Source of the DNA: JBFEUI01 sp041547565
GTDB lineage: Bacteria > Pseudomonadota > Gammaproteobacteria > Thiohalomonadales > Thiohalomonadaceae
DNA length: 10,689 nt
Assembly: GCA_041547565.1 (NCBI GenBank)
Contig: JBFEUI010000097.1
Span: forward strand, 1 to 10,689
Reading direction: 5' to 3'
Shown: piece by piece, positions 1 to 6,548 of the stretch
Numbering within the stretch: position 1 is the first letter of the stretch
Layout: every line of letters starts with the position of its first letter
Program-made: the position numbers and the translations under genes
The notes under the pieces: model-generated
What the model saw: only the letters and a program-made list of their open reading frames with translations
Databases searched by the model: none
What the model was told of the DNA's origin: nothing

Positions 1-653
1 CCCACGTTCTTCGCCCAGGCCTGACCGCGATTGGACCACCAGGTGTACTGGTCCGGCTCCTGGTTCACCACGCGAAAGGCATCGACAAACCCCATGGGGC
101 CGAACACCTTGTCCAGCCATGCCCGTTCCTCCGGCAGGCAGCCGGAGTTTTTCTGGTTGGACTTGAAGTTCCTGATGTCGATCTCCTTGTGCACGATATT
201 CCAGTCGCCACACAGAATGAACTCGCGGCGCTGACGGCGCATCTTCTTCATGCGCGTCTCGAAGCGCTCCATGAAACTGAACTTGACCTGCTGGCGCTCC
301 TCCTTCGATGAACCGGAGGGCAGGTAGAGGGAGGCCACACTCAGCTTGCCGAAATCGGCCTGGATGTAGCGGCCCTCCGCATCCATATCCTCGAAGCCCT
401 CGCCCAGTCCGCGCACCACTCGGTCCGGCTCGGCCCGCGAGTAGATCGCCACCCCGCTGTAGCCCTTTCTCTCGGCATCACAGAAATAGGCGTGGTAGCC
501 CTCGGGATAGTGACGCTCGGCCTCAAGCTGGTGCTCCTGCGCCTTGGTCTCCTGCACGCACACCACATCGGGCCGCTGCTTAACCATCCATTCGAAAAAA
601 CCCTTTTTGGCCGCCGCACGGATACCGTTCAAGTTTGCAGTAATGATTCGCAT
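1..653 (-). CDS. xthA: Exonuclease III / AP endonuclease, Crc-like, C-terminus outside window
   Basis: This enzyme cleaves DNA at abasic sites and degrades duplex DNA 3' to 5' in base excision repair. About 217 residues are visible from ATG at 653. The EEP-fold catalytic set is present: N7 in NLNGIR, E35 in VQETK, Y110 in SLYLPSG, and D150/N152 in CGDWN. The later WW near YTWWSNRGQAW is typical of the family. The C-terminal Asp-His motif lies beyond the window, so roughly 40 to 50 residues are missing. The gene is divergent from pyrE, with 135 bp between the starts. In Pseudomonas the same place beside pyrE is held by crc, a homologue without nuclease activity. Overall wording here resembles Crc (AERKGYSGVAIYSR, RQRREFILCGDWN), but the active-site residues are retained, so I call it an active nuclease. 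No strong Shine-Dalgarno is seen before the ATG. Confidence 0.93.
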   Translation of the reverse strand, partial: MRIITANLNGIRAAAKKGFFEWMVKQRPDVVCVQETKAQEHQLEAERHYPEGYHAYFCDAERKGYSGVAIYSRAEPDRVVRGLGEGFEDMDAEGRYIQADFGKLSVASLYLPSGSSKEERQQVKFSFMERFETRMKKMRRQRREFILCGDWNIVHKEIDIRNFKSNQKNSGCLPEERAWLDKVFGPMGFVDAFRVVNQEPDQYTWWSNRGQAWAKNV

Positions 654-736
654 CGTCTGTTCATGATTTGCCAAGTGAAGCAAAGCTTATCCGATCCGCT
701 GTGACAAAACAGCCCATACCGCTGCCCCGGCCACGC

Positions 737-745
737 TGCTACAAT
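737..745 (+). promoter_or_regulatory. Putative extended -10 promoter of pyrE
   Basis: TGC followed by TACAAT (740-745) forms an extended -10 element, and no good -35 lies 17 bp upstream. Transcription would begin in a C-rich stretch near 751-756, leaving a leader of about 35 nt before pyrE. This is inferred from sequence only. Confidence 0.45.
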
Positions 746-788
746 AGCGCCCCTGACCCTTTCAACGCTGCGCACCAAGAGGATAGCC

Positions 789-1430
789 ATGCAGGATTAC
801 AAGCGTGAATTTATCGAATTTGCCATCGCCAACGAGGTGCTGCGCTTTGGGCAGTTCACCCTCAAATCAGGTCGTGTCAGCCCCTACTTTTTCAATGCCG
901 GCCTGTTCAACACCGGCGCCCAACTCGCCCGCCTCGGCCGCTTTTACGCCGCTGCCATCGAGAATGCCGGTATCGAGTTCGACACCCTGTTCGGCCCGGC
1001 CTACAAGGGCATCCCACTCGCCTCGGCTGCGGCCATCGCCCTGTCCGAGGCACACGCGCGCAACGTGCCCTACTGCTTCAACCGCAAGGAGGCCAAGGAG
1101 CACGGTGAGGGCGGCAATATCGTCGGGGCACCGCTAAAGGGGCGCATCCTGATTATCGATGATGTCATCACCGCCGGCACCGCCATCCGCGAATCGATGG
1201 ACATCATCGAGGCGGCGGGCGCAAAGGCCGCCGGCGTGGTCATCGCGCTCGATCGCCAGGAACGCGGCAAGGGCGAACGTTCCGCCATTCAGGAGGTCGA
1301 GCAGAACTTCGGCATCGAGGTGGTGAGCATTATCACCCTTGCCGACCTGATGGCGTACCTGAAAGACGATACGACGATGAAGGAACACTTCGATGCCATC
1401 ACGGCCTATCGCAACGAGTACGGGGTATAA
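789..1430 (+). CDS. pyrE: Orotate phosphoribosyltransferase
   Basis: PyrE joins orotate and PRPP to give orotidine 5'-monophosphate, the fifth step of de novo UMP synthesis in the cytoplasm. At 213 residues it has the same length as the E. coli enzyme. The PRPP-binding signature IIDDVITAGTA lies at about 122-132. The mobile catalytic loop NRKEAKEHGEGG, with K100, K103 and H105, lies at about 98-109. The conserved FTLKSGRVSPYFFNAG start is at about 23-38. The ATG at 789 is preceded by AGAGGA at a normal spacing. The gene appears to be transcribed alone from its own promoter. It ends two bases before a dispersed repeat that separates it from the convergent permease gene. No rph gene or classical pyrE attenuator precedes it. 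Confidence 0.98.
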   Translation: MQDYKREFIEFAIANEVLRFGQFTLKSGRVSPYFFNAGLFNTGAQLARLGRFYAAAIENAGIEFDTLFGPAYKGIPLASAAAIALSEAHARNVPYCFNRKEAKEHGEGGNIVGAPLKGRILIIDDVITAGTAIRESMDIIEAAGAKAAGVVIALDRQERGKGERSAIQEVEQNFGIEVVSIITLADLMAYLKDDTTMKEHFDAITAYRNEYGV

Positions 1431-1432
1431 AA

Positions 1433-1528
1433 CCAGATACAAGTAACAAGAGAAAAGATACAAGGCTCCAAAATTAGCCACCGTACTCAACAGGTCGCTT
1501 TTCTCTTCTATCTTTTCACTTCTATCTG
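1433..1528. repeat. Dispersed intergenic repeat with self-complementary arms, copy 1
   Basis: This element starts with CCAGATAC, six variable bases, then CAAGAGAAAAGATACAAGG. It ends with a right arm whose reverse complement reads as two tandem 14-bp units of the form GATAGAAGWGAAAA. The left arm 1447-1464 pairs with 1505-1522 with three mismatches in 18, enclosing a loop of about 40 nt. The same arms recur at 9761-9871 around an unrelated interior. It fills the gap between the convergent pyrE and permease genes. Its function is unknown. It is AT-rich compared with its surroundings. Confidence 0.8.
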
Positions 1529-1554
1529 CGGGTTGAGTCGACGACTCAACCCGC
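1528..1554. repeat. Near-perfect 27-nt palindrome over a stop codon
   Basis: Arms of 13 bp (GCGGGTTGAGTCG at 1528-1540 and its exact complement at 1542-1554) flank a single central base. The TGA stop of the minus-strand permease gene (1546-1548) lies inside it. As RNA it would form a strong hairpin at the 3' end of that message. No T-run follows on either strand, so it is not a classical intrinsic terminator. A role in mRNA 3'-end protection, or as a DNA-binding site, is possible. Confidence 0.7.
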
Positions 1555-2301
1555 GATCAGTTTCAAACCCACCAATATCGTCACCACCTCGAACACCCTT
1601 TTAATGGCGCGGTTGCCCTTTTTGATCGCCAGGTGCGCCCCGAGGTAACCGCCCAGCAGCGAACCGAGCAGCAGCGCCGGCAGCCAGTCCCACTGGATGC
1701 TGCCCAGCAGTCCCAGGGTCAGGGCGCCGCTGCCGTTCCAGAACAGCCCCACCAGCACCAGCGTATAGGCCACGGCACGCCGGTAATCGAGACCAAACCA
1801 GCGCACCAGCCACAGGGTGACAAACAGACCGGTGCCTGAAGTCAACGAGCCGTTGAGCATGCCGATAAAAAACAGCCCGGCCCCGCCCAGGTACAGCCCC
1901 CTGCCGTGGCGGTTGCGCGGTACATGACTCTGCCCCAGCTCCTTCTTCAGCCACGAGTAGAGGCCCAGACCCACGGTCAGGCAGCCCAGCGCAACCTGGG
2001 CGCTGCGATCGGGAACGTGCAGGATGATACTGGCACCGACCACCACTCCCGGCAGGCCTGTGGCCAGGATAAACAGCACGAAGCGGCGCTCCAGCGAACT
2101 GGAGCGCAGGTGGCGTATCGTCGCCCCCACGCCCAGTGCCACGCTCGCCACCTTGTGCGTCGCCAGTGCAATCCCAAAGGAGAGCCCCAGGAATATCAGT
2201 ACCGGCAACTGCAGCAGACCCGCCCCGCCACCGGCAAAGGCGGAAAAGGCGTTGGCCACCAGCGAGACGACAAACAACAGGGATTGCTGAACAAAATCCA
2301 T
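1546..2301 (-). CDS. TauE/SafE-family membrane permease (putative sulfite/organosulfonate exporter)
   Basis: This 251-residue inner-membrane protein belongs to the TauE/SafE (DUF81) family. Members are linked to export of sulfite, sulfoacetate and related anions, but most are untested. About seven to eight hydrophobic segments can be seen, at roughly 8-28, 32-55, 74-95, 103-118, 136-165, 178-200, 206-225 and 235-250. The first half carries the family's GGGAGLLQLPVL stretch at 24-35 and ATHKVASVALG at 47-57. The second half carries the related GMLNGSLTSGTGLF at 147-160. This fits the family's two-repeat build. The length is normal. An in-frame stop lies four codons upstream, which fixes the start at 2301 or later. 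No clear Shine-Dalgarno is seen. The gene is divergent from a secreted coiled-coil gene. The substrate cannot be told from the sequence. Confidence 0.9.
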   Translation of the reverse strand: MDFVQQSLLFVVSLVANAFSAFAGGGAGLLQLPVLIFLGLSFGIALATHKVASVALGVGATIRHLRSSSLERRFVLFILATGLPGVVVGASIILHVPDRSAQVALGCLTVGLGLYSWLKKELGQSHVPRNRHGRGLYLGGAGLFFIGMLNGSLTSGTGLFVTLWLVRWFGLDYRRAVAYTLVLVGLFWNGSGALTLGLLGSIQWDWLPALLLGSLLGGYLGAHLAIKKGNRAIKRVFEVVTILVGLKLIAG

Positions 2302-2332
2302 AGTACGGGGTCACACTATTCAGGCGCGCCCA

Positions 2333-2361
2333 ATGACGAAGGGCGAAAGCGGCAGTATACT
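2333..2361 (+). promoter_or_regulatory. Putative promoter of the coiled-coil gene, with symmetric -10
   Basis: ATGACG (2333-2338) is 17 bp from TATACT (2356-2361). The -10 lies inside a perfect 10-bp palindrome, CAGTATACTG (2353-2362), so TATACT is also readable on the minus strand toward the permease gene. The plus-strand direction has the better -35. Confidence 0.5.
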
Positions 2362-2403
2362 GTAGTCACTCCAATTCACCATCGTCAGATCTGGATAGAG
2401 AAT

Positions 2404-3039
2404 ATGTCATTGTCTACACAGCGTATCGTTAGCCTGTTCCTCCCACTTTTGCTGCTCAGTGCGCCACATCCCGCCTGGGCCTTCAAGTGCTGGACCAACA
2501 AGGAAGGCGTGCGTGAATGCGGCAACGTTGTCCCCCCTGAATATGCCCAGCAGGAGACACGCACCTACTCCGGGCGCGGCGTGCAGACCGAGGTCAAGCA
2601 ACGTGCACAGACCAAGGAGGAGCTTGCCGAGGAGCAGCGCCGCAAGCAGGAAGAACAACAACGCATCGCCGAGGAAAAAAAGCGCCGGGCTGCGCAGGCC
2701 GCCAAGGATCGCGTGCTGCTGATGACCTTTACCTCTGAGAACGACATCATCTCATCGCGTGATCGCAAGCTTAACGCCATCGATGCCACCATCGAAATTA
2801 CCAATGTGACCATCGATAAACTGAAGGAGAAACTGGGGCAAAGGCAAAAACGTGCGGCCAATCTCGAGCGCGCCGGCAAACCGATACCGGAGGATCTCAG
2901 CAAGGAGATGGCCAGCCTGAAAAAGCAGATTGCCGACAAACAGAACTACATCGCGGCCAAGCGCAAGAACCAGGATGAACTGCGCGCCAAGTACGATGCC
3001 GATCTCAAACGCTACAGGGAAATCGCCAACGGGCAGTAA
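2404..3039 (+). CDS. Secreted coiled-coil protein with DUF4124-like N-terminus
   Basis: I do not know a function for this 211-residue protein. Residues 1-26 form a signal peptide (hydrophobic LFLPLLLL, then PAWA before the cut), pointing to the periplasm. Next comes a short segment with two cysteines, C29 and C39 (FKCWTNKEGVRECGNVVPPEY). It resembles the DUF4124 domain, which often begins secreted proteobacterial proteins. The rest, about 60-105 and 120-208, is a highly charged predicted coiled coil rich in K, E, Q and R, split by a conserved-looking LLMTFTSENDIISSRDRKL stretch at 105-123. The frame is open farther upstream across the divergent permease gene. The ATG at 2404 is chosen because it starts the signal peptide, follows a promoter and has a weak GATAGAGA ribosome site. 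It converges on slmA with a 40-bp gap that holds no clear terminator. Confidence 0.85.
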   Translation: MSLSTQRIVSLFLPLLLLSAPHPAWAFKCWTNKEGVRECGNVVPPEYAQQETRTYSGRGVQTEVKQRAQTKEELAEEQRRKQEEQQRIAEEKKRRAAQAAKDRVLLMTFTSENDIISSRDRKLNAIDATIEITNVTIDKLKEKLGQRQKRAANLERAGKPIPEDLSKEMASLKKQIADKQNYIAAKRKNQDELRAKYDADLKRYREIANGQ

Positions 3040-3079
3040 CCCGCTACACGCCCGCCAACCGACAGTGCAACCGGCAACC

Positions 3080-3673
3080 TTATGCCGTTTGCGTCAATGA
3101 CCGTTTCAGCAACGCCCATTGTGCCGGCCACAATTCGGTGGGCTCGCGTTTAAACCCGCCGCGCACGTACTGGTGCATCCTGCCCACGGCCAGCGCCAGA
3201 AGCAGGTTGGCCTGAACCGCGCTATTGGTACCGGCCGGGATATCGCCGCCGGCCTCCCCCTCGCGCAACACCTGCTTGAACTGCGTCTCCACTCGGTCGA
3301 AGAACTGTGCGATACGCGTGCGCAGGCGTTCGGTCTCGCCGGTCAACGCATCGCCCATCAGGATACGACTGAGGCCGGGATTGCGTTCAGCAAAGCCCAG
3401 CAGTACCAGCATGATTTTCTCACAGCGCAGCAGGGCGTTCGGTTCATCGGCCATGATCCGGCTGATCAGCGTAAACACCGAATCCTCGATAAATTCGATC
3501 AGGCCCTCGAACATCCTGGCCTTGCTGGGAAAGTGCCTGTACAGCGCCGCTTCCGATACGCCCACGGCACGTGCCAGGCCCGCCGTGGTGATCCGCTCAC
3601 CGGGGCTGCGTTCCAGTTCACGCGCCAGCGCCTCAAGGATTTGATGACGGCGGGATGGTTTTTTCTCTGCCAT
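3080..3673 (-). CDS. slmA: Nucleoid occlusion factor SlmA (TetR family)
   Basis: SlmA binds specific chromosomal sites and, when bound, blocks FtsZ assembly so that the septum does not form over the nucleoid. The 197-residue protein has an N-terminal TetR-type helix-turn-helix at about 29-50 (TTAGLARAVGVSEAALYRHFPSK, given here in part: VGVSEAALYRHFPSK). It is followed by the SlmA-typical stretches LIEFIEDS at 58-65 and GFAERNPGLSRIL at 93-105. The start at 3673 follows AAAGAGAG at good spacing. It is the last gene of the coaBC-dut-argB cluster, 41 bp after argB. SlmA near dut, coaBC and pyrE is the usual setting in Gammaproteobacteria. I found no clear SlmA-type palindrome (GTGAGTACTCAC) in the window. 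Confidence 0.95.
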   Translation of the reverse strand: MAEKKPSRRHQILEALARELERSPGERITTAGLARAVGVSEAALYRHFPSKARMFEGLIEFIEDSVFTLISRIMADEPNALLRCEKIMLVLLGFAERNPGLSRILMGDALTGETERLRTRIAQFFDRVETQFKQVLREGEAGGDIPAGTNSAVQANLLLALAVGRMHQYVRGGFKREPTELWPAQWALLKRSLTQTA

Positions 3674-3714
3674 AGACTCTCTTTAAGCTTATCGTTGAAG
3701 GCAACCGACGGGCA

Positions 3715-4611
3715 TCAACTGTTCTGGATAAGGGTGCCCACACCGGCATCGGTAAACACCTCCAGCAACAGGGCATGTTCGACCCTGCCGTCGATGATAT
3801 GGGCGCTGGTCACACCGTTATGCACGGCCTCCAGTGCACAGGCGATTTTCGGCAGCATTCCACCGTGGACCGTGCCGTCCTTTATCAACGCATCAACCTG
3901 TTCGGCATTCAGCCCGGTCAGCACCTTGCCTTCCTTGTCGAGCAGTCCCGCCGTGTTGGTCAGCAGTATCAGCTTTTCCGCCTGAAGGCTCTCGGCCAGT
4001 TTCCCCGCCACCACATCCGCGTTGATATTGTATGACTGACCGTCATCACCGACACCGACCGGTGCCACCACGGGGATAAAATCACCGTGAACCAGCATAT
4101 CCACCACTTCACCGTTGATCGCCGCCACCTCGCCGACATGGCCGATATCGATAATTTCGGGGGCATCCAGTTCGGGATTATTGCGGGTAAAGGTCAGTTT
4201 TCTGGCCTGAATAAAATCCGCATCCTTGCCGGTCAGTCCCACGGCCCTGCCGCCGTGCTGATTTATCAGCGAAACGATCTCCTTGTTGACCAGACCGCCG
4301 AGCACCATCTGTACCACATCCATCGTCTCGCTGTCGGTAACGCGCATCCCCTCGATAAACCGGCTCTCCTTGCCGATACGCTCGAGCAGCCTGCCAATCT
4401 GCGGGCCGCCGCCATGGACCACCACCGGATTCATGCCCACCAGTTTCATCAGCACCACATCACGTGCGAAGCCTTTTTTCAGCGCCTCGTCAGTCATAGC
4501 ATTGCCGCCATACTTGACCACGATGGTCTTGCCGGAGAATCGCTGGATATAGGGCAGTGCCTCACTCAGCACACGCGCCTTCTCCATCGCTGCAGAGATA
4601 TCTAATGACAT
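3715..4611 (-). CDS. argB: Acetylglutamate kinase, arginine-sensitive type
   Basis: ArgB phosphorylates N-acetyl-L-glutamate with ATP, the second step of arginine synthesis. Seen in its 298 residues are KYGGNAM with K33 (phosphate site), the glycine loop HGGGPQIG at 66-73, R90 in GMRVTDSETM, YNINAD with D199 at 194-199, and K255 in GGMLPKI. The protein is about 40 residues longer than E. coli ArgB. The extra part is an N-terminal helix ending in SEALPYIQRFSGKT, and the C-terminus is FTDAGVGTLI. Both are features of the hexameric, arginine-inhibited enzymes such as that of Pseudomonas. Feedback inhibition by arginine is therefore likely, by inference. The 58-bp gap upstream has no good Shine-Dalgarno and no clear ArgR box. 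Confidence 0.97.
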   Translation of the reverse strand: MSLDISAAMEKARVLSEALPYIQRFSGKTIVVKYGGNAMTDEALKKGFARDVVLMKLVGMNPVVVHGGGPQIGRLLERIGKESRFIEGMRVTDSETMDVVQMVLGGLVNKEIVSLINQHGGRAVGLTGKDADFIQARKLTFTRNNPELDAPEIIDIGHVGEVAAINGEVVDMLVHGDFIPVVAPVGVGDDGQSYNINADVVAGKLAESLQAEKLILLTNTAGLLDKEGKVLTGLNAEQVDALIKDGTVHGGMLPKIACALEAVHNGVTSAHIIDGRVEHALLLEVFTDAGVGTLIQNS

Positions 4612-4669
4612 GAAATGAATACCGAACTATTTTGATTGATTGTGGCAAGCGAGCTGATTGTTCAACCGC

Positions 4670-6019
4670 TCAGCGCTCTTCTTTTTTCTCGTCCTGGGCG
4701 TCGTCTAAAGACTCAAACTCAAACACGAAATCTTCCGTTTCCTGCTTCTGCTCCGGCTCGTCCTGTTGCCCGGCGTCTTGCTCGGGCTGCGCCTGTTGCT
4801 GTTCGGCCGTTGCCTCATCCGGGGTAGGCGGGGGCATTTCGCCGGAAACCTCCTCCGACTCCTCGGAGACCGCAACAGCGCTCTGGCTGATAAACATCGG
4901 ATCAGGCGGCGGCAGTTCCTCGTCAGGGACGCGGTCCAGTGCAACCTCTTTCTTTTTCTTCGACTTTGCCCTTTCCGTCTGGCGGTAAACCTGCTCCAGC
5001 GCCTGAACCGAATGCCGCATCTCCGCCATCTTGACCGCAATGGCCCGGGGTTGCTTGCCCTGGAACAGCGACACCACCAGCGACATCAGGCGCATCAGGT
5101 CTCCATTGACCAGGCGGTCGGCCATCACGGCAAAGACCAGCACGATGATCGCCACCAGCAGCGCGGCACCAGCAACCAGCGCCAGGAATACCATCCCCTG
5201 ATCACCCTTCGCGGCCAGTTGCGCCCGCTCCCAGTAGTGCAGTTCCCAGGCGCTTCCCGCCACGCGTGCGCTGTGCAGCGCATGGTTGGCCTTCAGCACG
5301 CTGTCACCCGCGGCAACCAGCAGCGTCGAGCCTCCCCCGGCACTCTGGATCAATTCAACGTAACTGCCGGCAGGCAGGTTAGGCTTGAGCCACTGTGACA
5401 GGATGGCGGTATCGAGACTGAGCAGCAGTGTGCCTGCTGTGCCATCGGCATCCTTAATCGAACGCACCAGGTCGATATGCTGATCGCGTGTGCCCAGCTT
5501 GTGCACCTCGACACCCGGCCGCTTGCCCGACTCGGCCTGACGCACCAGATCCAGGCAGGCGTAGCTGAGCGAAGGCACAGTAGTCGTATCGGGCTCGAGC
5601 TCATCGGGGCCCACCACACGCAGGCGCACGACGTTGGGTATCACCTCTTGCAGCATCTGCAGGCGTTGCTCCAACTGCGCCTCACCCTCATGCGCTTCAC
5701 CTGCCACCGTCTCCACCAGTTCGGTGAGTGCCTGCAGACGACCGGAAAGTTGTGCGGCGATCCGCTCCGCGCGCGGTATCGACTCCAGTTCCTTGGCCCG
5801 CTCAATTTGCGCCGTGTAAATGCGGTAGGCCATAAAGCCGGCGGCGGCAACCACCAGCGCGGCAATCACTGCCGTAGTGATATGAAATTTGACAAGTGTA
5901 AGCCCCTGCGAGCCCTTTTTCGGCGTGTTCTCATCCCCGGCCTGCGCATCTGCCGGGATATCGGATTCCGTGGTTGCGTCATCCGCACTCTTTTTGCCGA
6001 GGCGTGAAAACAGTTTCAT
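4670..6019 (-). CDS. Membrane protein like the N-terminal half of long AlgC, without mutase domain
   Basis: This 449-residue protein sits between dut and argB, where algC (phosphomannomutase/phosphoglucomutase) is found in related bacteria. It has a cytoplasmic start (1-45), a membrane helix at about 46-66, a periplasmic part at about 67-273, and a second membrane helix at about 276-299. After that come a cytoplasmic helix at about 300-350, a basic patch (KSKKKKE), and a long acidic, Pro/Gln/Glu-rich tail. The periplasmic part contains IPNVVRLRVVGPDE and SLSYACLDLVRQAESG, which resemble the membrane-bound N-terminal region of long AlgC proteins as I recall it. None of the mutase signatures (the RAYDIRG start, the TxSHNP phosphoserine loop, the metal loop) is present, and only 58 bp separate the stop from argB. 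It may be a separated sensor or anchor module, or the remnant of a fusion. The ATG at 6019 follows GGGAGACAGGG. Confidence 0.75.
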   Translation of the reverse strand: MKLFSRLGKKSADDATTESDIPADAQAGDENTPKKGSQGLTLVKFHITTAVIAALVVAAAGFMAYRIYTAQIERAKELESIPRAERIAAQLSGRLQALTELVETVAGEAHEGEAQLEQRLQMLQEVIPNVVRLRVVGPDELEPDTTTVPSLSYACLDLVRQAESGKRPGVEVHKLGTRDQHIDLVRSIKDADGTAGTLLLSLDTAILSQWLKPNLPAGSYVELIQSAGGGSTLLVAAGDSVLKANHALHSARVAGSAWELHYWERAQLAAKGDQGMVFLALVAGAALLVAIIVLVFAVMADRLVNGDLMRLMSLVVSLFQGKQPRAIAVKMAEMRHSVQALEQVYRQTERAKSKKKKEVALDRVPDEELPPPDPMFISQSAVAVSEESEEVSGEMPPPTPDEATAEQQQAQPEQDAGQQDEPEQKQETEDFVFEFESLDDAQDEKKEER

Positions 6020-6083
6020 AGCTGTGCACCCTGTCTCCCTAACCGGTGCAGGAAAGTGTATTCAAACCTGTGCCTTCCCGCTA

Positions 6084-6545
6084 TCAGTGACGACCGGAGT
6101 GACCAAAGCCACCCTCGCCGCGATCGCTGACATCAAACTCATCGACGACATCAAACTCAGCCTGAACGACCGGCACAAAAACCATCTGCGCCAGCCGCTC
6201 GCCAATCTGGATAGTAAAGGAATCATTACCCCGATTCCAACATGAAACAAACACTTGCCCCTGGTAGTCCGAGTCGATCAAACCAACCAGGTTGCCCAGC
6301 ACGATGCCGTGCTTGTGACCCAGCCCTGAACGCGGCAATAGCACTGCCGCCAGCGCCGGATCGCCTATATGGATAGCCAGGCCCGTGGGTACAAGATGCG
6401 TCTCGCCCGGGGCGATGGTCAGCGGTTGCTCGACGCAGGCGCGCATATCCAGCCCGGCAGAGCCGTCGGTGGCATAGTGCGGCATGGGTATCTCGGTGCC
6501 CAGACGCGGGTCGAGTATCTTCAGTTCAATCTTTCTCTTATCCAT
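6084..6545 (-). CDS. dut: Deoxyuridine 5'-triphosphate nucleotidohydrolase (dUTPase)
   Basis: Dut hydrolyses dUTP to dUMP and pyrophosphate. It keeps uracil out of DNA and supplies dUMP for thymidylate. The 153-residue protein carries all five trimeric dUTPase motifs: GSAGLDMRA at 28-36, PRSGLG at 71-76, GLIDSDYQG at 88-96 (the catalytic Asp lies here), GERLAQMV at 115-122, and the C-terminal RGEGGFGHSG at 142-151 that closes over the substrate. The length is normal. The start lies three bases after the coaBC stop and has only a weak purine-rich sequence before it, so translational coupling to coaBC is likely. A 64-bp gap follows before the membrane-protein gene. Confidence 0.98.
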   Translation of the reverse strand: MDKRKIELKILDPRLGTEIPMPHYATDGSAGLDMRACVEQPLTIAPGETHLVPTGLAIHIGDPALAAVLLPRSGLGHKHGIVLGNLVGLIDSDYQGQVFVSCWNRGNDSFTIQIGERLAQMVFVPVVQAEFDVVDEFDVSDRGEGGFGHSGRH

Positions 6546-6548
6546 CGT

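Noticed and set aside
746..788. C-rich transcription start region of pyrE, considered as a pyrimidine-sensing start-site switch like that of enteric pyrC.
   Set aside because: No G-rich partner in the short leader could form the required hairpin over the Shine-Dalgarno.
1906..2403. The frame of the coiled-coil gene is open from 1906, antisense to the permease gene.
   Set aside because: The signal peptide begins at the ATG at 2404 and a promoter lies just upstream. The earlier part is low-complexity, Gln- and Arg-rich antisense sequence.
3040..3079. Repeated CAACCG words between the coiled-coil gene and slmA as a terminator or small repeat.
   Set aside because: The words are in direct orientation, short and imperfect, with no stable hairpin or T-run.
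3119..3985. A 288-codon plus-strand open frame across slmA and argB.
   Set aside because: It lies antisense to two clearly identified genes and shows no recognisable domain or ribosome site.
4612..4669. Gap before argB as a remnant of the missing mutase, or as an ArgR operator.
   Set aside because: It is only 58 bp, with no mutase motif in any frame and no convincing ARG-box palindrome.
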